Below, one piece after another: positions 1-5,453 of a DNA stretch of 7,494 nt. Both the position numbers and the translations under genes were made by a program. The stretch is from ARK-15 sp038880255 (GTDB taxonomy: Archaea > Thermoplasmatota > Thermoplasmata > Thermoplasmatales > ARK-15): contig JAVZSA010000050.1 in the NCBI GenBank assembly GCA_038880255.1, positions 1-7,494 on the forward strand, written 5' to 3'. A model generated the notes under the pieces. The model worked only from the letters and a program-made list of their open reading frames with translations. It did no database searches and was not told the origin of the DNA. Position 1 is the first letter of the stretch. Each line of letters opens with the position of its first letter.

Positions 1-984
1 GAAATGGTAAAAGCAATTAAAGGATCAGAAGTAGTAATAAATGGAGTACAATATTATCACAATTTAAAGGTGATGAAGGCGGCATTGGATGCAAAAACAA
101 ACTATATTGATTTTGGGGGTCTATATCATATGACATTAGAACAATTAAAATTAGATCAACAATTTAAGGAAATGGGATTACTTGCAATAATAGGGATGGG
201 AGCACAACCGGGGATATCAAATATAATGGCAAGTTATGCTGTAAGTAAGCTAGATAAAGTAGATTCTATAATTATAAGGGATGGTTGGGTAGATAAAACA
301 AACTATCCTAAACTTTTCTTTACGTGGTCACCAAGTACACTATTTGACGAATTTACTTTGAAGGCAATACATTATGACAGTAATTTTATTGAATCTGAGC
401 CTTTTTCTGTTTCTGAAGAATACGATTTTGGTGGTGAAGTTGGGAAAATTAAAATTTTTAGAACAATACATTCAGAAATTGCCACTATTCCATTGAGTTT
501 TTCTGAAAAAGGTGTTAGATATGTAGAATGGAGAGAAGGAAGTGCTGACATTGAGAAATTAAAATTTTTAGCAGATATTGGTTTTGGTAAAACAGAAAAA
601 ATAAAGATAAATGGTTATGAAATAATTCCCAGGGAATTTCTTTTTAATATTCTGAAGGAGCAGGGAATGTTATATCCTCCTGAAAATTTACAGATTAGAG
701 ATTATGAAATTACCGTAATAGAGGCAACAGGAATTGATGAAGGTAAATATAAAAATGTGAAAGTATATGCATTTTTCAAGTATGACGAGAATTGGAAAGT
801 TTCAGCATCACAGAAAGAGGTAGGTGTTCCTGGATCAATAGTGGCACAAATGATAATTAGTGGACAAATTAAAGGAAAAGGTGTTAAACCACCTGAGCAA
901 ATAGTTCCGCCAAAACAATTCTTTAATGAACTGGGTAAGAGAGATATAAAAATAAAAGTAGAAGAAAAATATGATTTAAATTGA
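1..984 (+). CDS. Saccharopine dehydrogenase / lysine 6-dehydrogenase-like oxidoreductase (5' truncated by window edge)
   Basis: Likely a cytoplasmic NAD(P)-dependent oxidoreductase of the saccharopine dehydrogenase family, closest in pattern to lysine 6-dehydrogenase-like proteins. The visible part (327 codons, open to the window edge) begins in the second half of the Rossmann fold: a VVINGVQYYHN strand/helix, then a YIDFGGLY segment, then GMGAQPGISNIMA, the glycine/proline-rich turn that leads into the catalytic/dimerisation domain in this family. Later segments such as LFDEFTL and GVRYVEWREG also fit. The N-terminal GxGxxG nucleotide-binding loop is missing, presumably because about 60-70 residues lie outside the window, so the ATG at 4 is probably internal. 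The gene ends TGA 6 nt before the DppD ATPase, so it is probably cotranscribed with the transporter ATPases. Substrate is not determinable: lysine, saccharopine or a carboxy-polyamine are all possible. Family assignment is fairly sure, reaction is not. Confidence 0.75.
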   Translation, partial: EMVKAIKGSEVVINGVQYYHNLKVMKAALDAKTNYIDFGGLYHMTLEQLKLDQQFKEMGLLAIIGMGAQPGISNIMASYAVSKLDKVDSIIIRDGWVDKTNYPKLFFTWSPSTLFDEFTLKAIHYDSNFIESEPFSVSEEYDFGGEVGKIKIFRTIHSEIATIPLSFSEKGVRYVEWREGSADIEKLKFLADIGFGKTEKIKINGYEIIPREFLFNILKEQGMLYPPENLQIRDYEITVIEATGIDEGKYKNVKVYAFFKYDENWKVSASQKEVGVPGSIVAQMIISGQIKGKGVKPPEQIVPPKQFFNELGKRDIKIKVEEKYDLN

Positions 985-990
985 AAAGAT

Positions 991-1992
991 ATGGTAATTT
1001 CAATATCTAATTTGGAAGATAAAACAAAAATTGAAAAAATATTAGAAGTGAGAAATTTATCTGTACATTTTGAAACTATCGATAAAAGGATAGATGTATT
1101 GAAAAATATTAACTTATATGTTAAAAAGGGTGAAATTGTTGGTATTGTAGGTGAAAGTGGATCAGGGAAATCCACTCTTGCACAGGCCATTGTGGGTGTA
1201 CTTGATTCTCCACCAGCATTTATTGAAAGTGGTGAGATTATATTTGATAATGAAAAAATTATACCATACAATAAGCAATTCAATTTTAGGGGCAAAGGAA
1301 TAAATATGGTTTTTCAGGAACCATTGATCTCATTAGATCCAGTTTATAAAATAAGTAAGCAGATTGAGGAGGCAATGGATGTAGCCGGTATAGAAAAAAA
1401 TAAAGATTTAAGAAAAAGAATGATGAAAGAAACACTTAACGAATTAATGATAAGGGATATTGATCGTGTCCTTGATAGTTATCCACATCAACTATCAGGG
1501 GGGATGAGACAGAGAGTGGCTATTGCAATATCCATTATACAAAGACCAAAATTAACTATACTTGATGAACCTACTACAGGCCTAGATTTGATTGTACAGA
1601 GACAAATAATGAAATTGCTTTTAAAGTTGAGAGACACAATCAATACAAGTATGATATTGATAACACATGATTTAACTGTTGCAGCAAATACATGTGAGAG
1701 AATTTATGTTATGTATACAGGTAGAATATTTGAATCTGGCCATAAAGTTGATCTAATAAATAATCCCCTTCATCCCTATACAGCAATGTTAAAAAATTCT
1801 ATACCAACAGGTTACAGTGATTCAGGTCCATTAAATGTTACCGAGGGTTCACCTCCTGATATTTCAAGACTTCCACCAGGTTGTACATTTCATCCAAGAT
1901 GTCCAAGATCATTAAGTATATGTAGTAAAGAAATCCCAAAAATGAAATCATTTAATAATGAAAGGGAGGTGGCCTGTTGGCTGTATGAGTGA
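991..1992 (+). CDS. dppD: Peptide ABC transporter ATP-binding protein, DppD/OppD type
   Basis: ATPase subunit that powers import through the DppB/DppC-like permeases, acting at the cytoplasmic face of the membrane. All ABC motifs are present: Walker A GESGSGKS (residues 54-61), Q-loop Gln109, signature LSGGM (168-172), Walker B ending Asp192-Glu193, D-loop TGLD (196-199), switch His226. After the NBD comes the oligopeptide-transporter C-terminal extension starting at NPLHPY (258-263), with four cysteines (298, 304, 311, 329). The length of 333 aa is normal for the family. The ATG at 991 lies 6 nt after the dehydrogenase stop; there is no convincing Shine-Dalgarno sequence, so translation may depend on reinitiation. 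The usual family start (ILEVRNLSV) is at residues 17-25, so the N-terminus is about 15 residues longer than typical, but no better start is visible. It overlaps dppF by 8 nt. The symbol reflects family, not proven substrate. Confidence 0.93.
   Translation: MVISISNLEDKTKIEKILEVRNLSVHFETIDKRIDVLKNINLYVKKGEIVGIVGESGSGKSTLAQAIVGVLDSPPAFIESGEIIFDNEKIIPYNKQFNFRGKGINMVFQEPLISLDPVYKISKQIEEAMDVAGIEKNKDLRKRMMKETLNELMIRDIDRVLDSYPHQLSGGMRQRVAIAISIIQRPKLTILDEPTTGLDLIVQRQIMKLLLKLRDTINTSMILITHDLTVAANTCERIYVMYTGRIFESGHKVDLINNPLHPYTAMLKNSIPTGYSDSGPLNVTEGSPPDISRLPPGCTFHPRCPRSLSICSKEIPKMKSFNNEREVACWLYE
1964..1972 (+). promoter_or_regulatory. Shine-Dalgarno sequence for dppF
   Basis: GGGAGGTGG inside the 3' end of dppD is strongly complementary to the archaeal 16S rRNA tail. 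It supports the dppF start at 1985 (spacing 12 nt, longer than usual) over the in-frame ATG at 1958, which precedes it. Confidence 0.6.
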
Positions 1993-2941
1993 TATACTTG
2001 AAGTTAAAAATTTAAGTGTAAGATTTAAAGTAAACACTGGAATTCGATTTTTCATTAATAAAGATGAAAAGTTTAAAGTGGTTATTAATGATGTTTCATT
2101 TACGTTAAAGGAGGGTGAAACCTTTGGTTTGGTAGGAGAAACAGGATCTGGCAAATCAACTTTGGCTAAAACTTTAGTAGGAATTTATAAACCTTTTATG
2201 GGTAAAATATCGCTTTTTGGTAGAGAAATAAATATAAATAAAAAAGATGATATACTATTTCTAAGAAAAAACATTGGTATAGTATTTCAAGATCCAGTTA
2301 GCAGCCTCAATCCAATGTTGAGAGTGAGGGAAATAATAAGAGAGGGATTCTCATCAGACTTGAAATATACAAAATCTGAACAGGACAAACTTATTTTAGA
2401 AATCCTGAATAAGGTTGGATTAGGTGAAAGTAAACTTGAAGTCTATCCTTCAGAATTGAGTGGTGGTGAAAAGCAGAGGGTAAGTTTAGCGAGGGCTCTT
2501 GTTACAAAGAAAAAAATACTCATTTTAGATGAGCCCACAAGTTCATTGGATTTATCAATACAAGCCCAAATATTAAATCTTCTCAGAAAATTAAAGTCGG
2601 AATTTAATTTATCATATATTTTTATTACGCATGATCTTAATGTAATAAAGTATATGTGCGATAGAATGGGTGTTCTTTATTATGGTCAAATGTTTGAGAT
2701 AGGGAATGTAAAAGATATATATGAAAATCCTTTACATCCCTATTCTGAAGATTTAATTAATGCAAATTTAACCTTAGATGGCTCTGCAAATTTCTTATCT
2801 CCCTACGATATTGGTGAACCTCCAAAAGATGGTTGCGCCTATAGAAATTCATGTAAAAGGGTATTTAATGAATGTATAAAAAAACCTCAAGATATAGTGG
2901 TTGATGGAAGAGTTGTAAAATGTTGGCTTTATAAAATATAG
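1985..2941 (+). CDS. dppF: Peptide ABC transporter ATP-binding protein, DppF/OppF type
   Basis: Second ATPase of the importer, expected to pair with DppD as a heterodimer. Motifs in the 318-aa protein: Walker A GETGSGKS (51-58), Q-loop Gln102, FQDPVSSLNP typical of the F subunit, signature LSGGE (158-162), Walker B Asp182-Glu183, D-loop SSLD, switch His216, NPLHPY (248-253) and a C-terminal extension with Cys 284, 290, 297 and 313. The start was set at ATG 1985, which overlaps the dppD end by 8 nt and gives MSDILEVKNLSV, the normal family N-terminus. A GGGAGGTGG Shine-Dalgarno sequence lies 12 nt upstream, rather far. An in-frame ATG at 1958 lies before that sequence and would add nine residues of unlikely sequence. 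Residues 17-31 form a short insertion between the first strand and NDVSFTL. The gene ends one base away from the convergent lrp gene. Confidence 0.93.
   Translation: MSDILEVKNLSVRFKVNTGIRFFINKDEKFKVVINDVSFTLKEGETFGLVGETGSGKSTLAKTLVGIYKPFMGKISLFGREININKKDDILFLRKNIGIVFQDPVSSLNPMLRVREIIREGFSSDLKYTKSEQDKLILEILNKVGLGESKLEVYPSELSGGEKQRVSLARALVTKKKILILDEPTSSLDLSIQAQILNLLRKLKSEFNLSYIFITHDLNVIKYMCDRMGVLYYGQMFEIGNVKDIYENPLHPYSEDLINANLTLDGSANFLSPYDIGEPPKDGCAYRNSCKRVFNECIKKPQDIVVDGRVVKCWLYKI
2878..2884 (-). terminator. Possible U-tract terminator for the lrp transcript
   Basis: On the minus strand a run of seven T follows a GAGG sequence about 60 nt past the lrp stop codon, inside the 3' end of the convergent dppF gene. 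Archaeal termination often needs only a T-rich tract, so this could end lrp transcription. It is weak evidence in such an AT-rich sequence. Confidence 0.22.
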
Positions 2942-2942
2942 G

Positions 2943-3419
2943 TTAATAATCTGAAAATGTAAGTCTTAGAGAATCTGGTAAATCCTCCTTTAATATTTTA
3001 ATTACCATTATTGTATCACTTCTTTCAACACCCTCAGTTTTTGTTAGTTCGTTAACGATAAATTCAAGTTCATCTTTATTTTTCGCCCTTATTAAAGCAA
3101 CAAAATCATTGCTACCTAAAACAAAATATACAGCCCAAATTCCCCTTATATTTGCAATTCTTTTTCCTACTTCCTCTGCATACTCAGGTCCATATTTAGC
3201 TCTGATAAGAGAAATTGCAGTTATACCTTTTTGTATAAAATCTCTGTTTATTATGGGCATTATTCCAGTGAGAAATCCAGAAGTTTTAAGCCTTTTTATT
3301 CTGTTATGTACAGTTGACTTTGATAGATTTACATTTTTTGATATCGTGTTTAGATTTGTTTCTTTTAATTCGAACATGGCATTAAGTATTTTTTTGTCGA
3401 TTGATGTTAGTTCAACCAT
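2943..3419 (-). CDS. Lrp/AsnC-family transcriptional regulator
   Basis: Predicted DNA-binding 'feast/famine' regulator of 158 aa that senses an amino acid or related small molecule. Residues 4-50 form the winged helix-turn-helix, starting with the family pattern IDKKIL and with recognition helix SKSTVHNRIKRLK (33-45). Residues about 65-145 form the RAM/AsnC effector domain, including IRGIWAVYFVLGSNDFVALIRAK, where the G-x-x-DF turn is typical. The start was set at ATG 3419 because AGGAG sits 7 nt upstream and MVELTSID is the usual N-terminus. In-frame ATGs at 3440, 3449 and 3461 exist; 3440 could be a leaderless start adding MSPRRKK. The gene lies 72 bp after dppC on the same strand and converges on dppF with a one-base gap. 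Its position inside the transporter locus suggests control of these genes and possibly of itself; that is inference. Confidence 0.92.
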   Translation of the reverse strand: MVELTSIDKKILNAMFELKETNLNTISKNVNLSKSTVHNRIKRLKTSGFLTGIMPIINRDFIQKGITAISLIRAKYGPEYAEEVGKRIANIRGIWAVYFVLGSNDFVALIRAKNKDELEFIVNELTKTEGVERSDTIMVIKILKEDLPDSLRLTFSDY

Positions 3420-3425
3420 TTTTTT

Positions 3426-3437
3426 TCTCCTAGGAGA
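3426..3437. repeat. 12-bp perfect palindrome covering the lrp Shine-Dalgarno sequence
   Basis: TCTCCTAGGAGA reads the same on both strands. On the minus strand its second half supplies the AGGAG Shine-Dalgarno sequence of lrp (3427-3431), 7 nt before ATG 3419, and its first half is the matching anti-SD. It could be an autoregulatory operator for a dimeric regulator or a small hairpin (4-bp stem, CTAG loop) that dampens translation, or it could be chance. Confidence 0.5.
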
Positions 3438-3460
3438 CATAAAAAACATAATGGATTTCA

Positions 3461-3470
3461 TATTAATAAA
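3461..3470 (-). promoter_or_regulatory. Candidate TATA box of lrp
   Basis: TTTATTAATA on the minus strand. With the usual archaeal spacing of about 25 nt from box centre to start, transcription would begin near 3440, giving a leader of roughly 20 nt that contains the Shine-Dalgarno sequence, or a leaderless message at ATG 3440. AT richness makes such boxes common, so this rests mostly on position. Confidence 0.4.
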
Positions 3471-3473
3471 TTA

Positions 3474-3489
3474 TTGGAATTTTTCCCAA
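3474..3489. promoter_or_regulatory. Near-palindromic operator candidate upstream of lrp
   Basis: The plus strand reads TTGGAATTTTTCCCAA, an imperfect inverted repeat (TTGG...CCAA arms around an A/T centre), lying 3 bp upstream of the lrp TATA candidate and just after the dppC stop codon. A closely related sequence is found upstream of the binding-protein gene (14 of 15 bases for the half reading AATTGGGAAAAATTC on the minus strand). It resembles in form the A/T-centred palindromes bound by Lrp-family regulators; binding is inference. Confidence 0.4.
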
Positions 3490-3491
3490 TT

Positions 3492-4415
3492 TTAACCCTC
3501 AGAAAGAATTTTTTTCATCTTTACCATTTCTTCTGCTCTTTTTTTTCTAGATATCAAATGTGTTCTAATGTTAGGATTAATAATTTCTGCAAGACCCTCT
3601 CCTAAAAGACTAAATCCCATTACAAGTAAAAATATGAAAAGTGATGGTATTAATCCTTCAAGTGGATAAACATAGAAATTTGTTGATAGAATTGAGGCCA
3701 TCATACCCAACTCTGGGGTATTAACAGGTATACCAATTCCTAAAAATCCTAATGTTGAAAGTTCTAACATTGCAGTACCAACGTCCATAGTAGCATATAT
3801 TAAAAGGGTGGCAATAATATTTGGTAATATTCCTTTAAAGAATATTTTTCTGAAAGGTGAATTTAAAACTTTTGACATTGTTATAAAGTCTTGAGCACTT
3901 ACTTGGAGTGTATTACCCCTTATTAGTCTCACATATGGTGGCCACCAAACAACAAGTAAAGAAATAAGCGCATTAACTAGACTAGGACCTAGTGTAGCAG
4001 CTATTGCCATGGGAAGTATTAATGGTGGAAATGCTAAAAAAAGATCTGTAGTTCTCATTATTATTTCTTCAATAATACCCCTGAAATATCCTGCAATTAC
4101 TCCTAAAAATAAACCAATGATTGAAGAAATAAATACAATTAAAATTGATAGTCCAATGTCTATTGGAAGTGCAGCTATTATTCTAGAGAAAATGTCTCTA
4201 CCTAAATTATCAGTACCAAATATATGAGTTAATGAAGGTGGTAAATTTGTTTCATAAAGATTTATGGAATATGGATTATACGGTAATATTGAATTACCTA
4301 ATATTATATATATAAATGTTATAATTAAAAAAAGTGCTACTATGATAAAACCTGTAGCTGAAAGATAATTTGAAAAAATTATTTTTAATGTTTTCTTTAA
4401 TGGATTCAAATTCAT
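3492..4415 (-). CDS. dppC: Peptide ABC transporter permease, DppC/OppC type
   Basis: One of two transmembrane subunits that form the import channel. The 307-aa protein has the family order: first helix around residues 20-41, then the OppC-type external segment with HIFGTDNLGRDIFSRI (about 64-79), then five further hydrophobic helices, with TDLFLAFPPLILP after helix three. The cytoplasmic EAA loop ends in GILPN (about 195-199) but is degenerate: the region reads FITMSKVLNSPFRK, so the usual Glu-Ala-Ala...Gly positions hold Thr-Met-Ser...Asn. The C-terminus continues about 25 charged residues past the usual NPNIR end. The start ATG overlaps the dppB stop by 4 nt (ATGA), with GGTGGTGA directly upstream, indicating translational coupling. 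It is expected to pair with DppB and take energy from the two ATPases encoded convergently to the left. Substrate not proven. Confidence 0.92.
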   Translation of the reverse strand: MNLNPLKKTLKIIFSNYLSATGFIIVALFLIITFIYIILGNSILPYNPYSINLYETNLPPSLTHIFGTDNLGRDIFSRIIAALPIDIGLSILIVFISSIIGLFLGVIAGYFRGIIEEIIMRTTDLFLAFPPLILPMAIAATLGPSLVNALISLLVVWWPPYVRLIRGNTLQVSAQDFITMSKVLNSPFRKIFFKGILPNIIATLLIYATMDVGTAMLELSTLGFLGIGIPVNTPELGMMASILSTNFYVYPLEGLIPSLFIFLLVMGFSLLGEGLAEIINPNIRTHLISRKKRAEEMVKMKKILSEG

Positions 4416-5443
4416 TCACCACCTATTCTAATTCTTGGATCAAGGATGGCATAAAAAATGTCCGCAATAAGATTAGCTACAATTACAAAAATTGTAAATA
4501 ATATCACAATATATATTAGTACAGGATAATTATCAGATGTAATTGCTTCATATGCAAATCTTCCTACTCCTGGCCATGAAAATATTTCTTCAGTTATTAC
4601 TGTCCCTGTTATAAGCCATCCAAACATTACTGCTATCATTGTGTTTGATTCAATCAGACCATTTCTTAATATATGATATCTATTAATATTCTTCTCACTT
4701 AATCCTTTAGCTTTTGCAAGTTTTACATAGTTCATCCATTTAACATTTAATATACCATTTCTACTGATTCTTGTAATTATTCCAAAGTTCAGGAATGCTA
4801 AAGAAATTGAGGGCAAAACCAAATGATAAACACCATCTAGAAATGCTCCTAAATTAAAATTTAATAGTGCATCAATAATAAAAATGCCTGTAATTTGTCT
4901 AGGTAATACAATTGTAGGAGAATACATACCACCTGATGGAAAAATTGGCAAATATGTACTAAATGCAAGTATAAAAAGCACTGAAATAAGATATATTGGA
5001 GAGGCCCATGCAGCTGTATAAAAAATCCTAATTGCACCATCAATTTTTGAACCAAATTTAATAGCGGCGATATAACCAAGCCCAATTCCTATAATAACTA
5101 TTAAAATTAATGCTGAAAATACCAGCTCTAAAGTATTAGGGAAATAATATAAAATCTCTGACATTATTGGTTTCCCGGTCACAGGATCTAAACCAAGATC
5201 TCCTTTTAAAAGACTAAGTATGAAATATTCAAATTGTATATAAAGTGGATCATTTAAATGATAACGAATTATGATGTAATTAATTGTTGAAGGTTTTGCC
5301 TTTGGACCAGCCCAAAGTGCAGCAGGATTGCTTGTTAATACATGAGAAATGAGAAATACAATTATTATTGCTGCAAATATTACAATTATAGATGTACCAA
5401 CTCTTTTTCCAATGTAAATTAATAATTCCTTAACCCCCTCCAT
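4412..5443 (-). CDS. dppB: Peptide ABC transporter permease, DppB/OppB type
   Basis: Transmembrane channel subunit of the importer, 343 aa, of normal family length. Order: first helix about residues 15-36, a large external region with GPKAKPSTINYI and LLKGDLGLDPVTGKPIMSEI, then five helices starting near NTLELVFSALIL. The EAA coupling loop reads KLAKAKGLSEKNINRYHILRN (from about 241), keeping the Ala and Gly positions that contact the ATPase, followed by GTVITEEIFSWPGVGR, a strongly conserved B-subunit segment, and ends LDPRIRIGGE. Start ATG 5443 lies 8 nt after the binding-protein stop, with AGGTGG 4 nt upstream overlapping that stop codon. The stop overlaps the dppC start. It is part of a binding protein-dppB-dppC operon on the minus strand. 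Confidence 0.94.
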   Translation of the reverse strand: MEGVKELLIYIGKRVGTSIIVIFAAIIIVFLISHVLTSNPAALWAGPKAKPSTINYIIIRYHLNDPLYIQFEYFILSLLKGDLGLDPVTGKPIMSEILYYFPNTLELVFSALILIVIIGIGLGYIAAIKFGSKIDGAIRIFYTAAWASPIYLISVLFILAFSTYLPIFPSGGMYSPTIVLPRQITGIFIIDALLNFNLGAFLDGVYHLVLPSISLAFLNFGIITRISRNGILNVKWMNYVKLAKAKGLSEKNINRYHILRNGLIESNTMIAVMFGWLITGTVITEEIFSWPGVGRFAYEAITSDNYPVLIYIVILFTIFVIVANLIADIFYAILDPRIRIGGE

Positions 5444-5447
5444 TTAA

Positions 5448-5453
5448 CCACCT
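5448..5453 (-). promoter_or_regulatory. Shine-Dalgarno sequence for dppB overlapping the upstream stop codon
   Basis: AGGTGG on the minus strand, 4 nt before ATG 5443. It shares bases with the TAG stop (5452-5454) of the binding-protein gene, which implies tight translational coupling between the two genes. Confidence 0.6.

Noticed and set aside
702..1295. Minus-strand open frame of 197 codons spanning the dehydrogenase/dppD junction
   Set aside because: It lies opposite two well-supported genes, its translation is low-complexity Ser/Ile/Phe-rich sequence with no recognisable domain, and it has no ribosome site. It is a shadow of AT-rich coding DNA.
1958..1984. Upstream ATG 1958 as the dppF start
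   Set aside because: It would add MKGRWPVGC, atypical for the family, and lies before the GGGAGGTGG ribosome site that serves the ATG at 1985.
3441..3461. ATG 3461 or 3449 as the lrp start
   Set aside because: ATG 3461 overlaps the TATA candidate and ATG 3449 lies upstream of the predicted transcript start; neither has a ribosome site and the added residues are not family-like.
3109..3495. Plus-strand open frame of 128 codons opposite the lrp gene
   Set aside because: The opposite strand encodes a clear Lrp/AsnC protein; this frame shows no family features and runs through the lrp promoter region.
4009..5085. Short open frames opposite dppC and in another frame of dppB
   Set aside because: They overlap well-conserved permease genes; hydrophobic content is a by-product of T-rich codons in membrane proteins.
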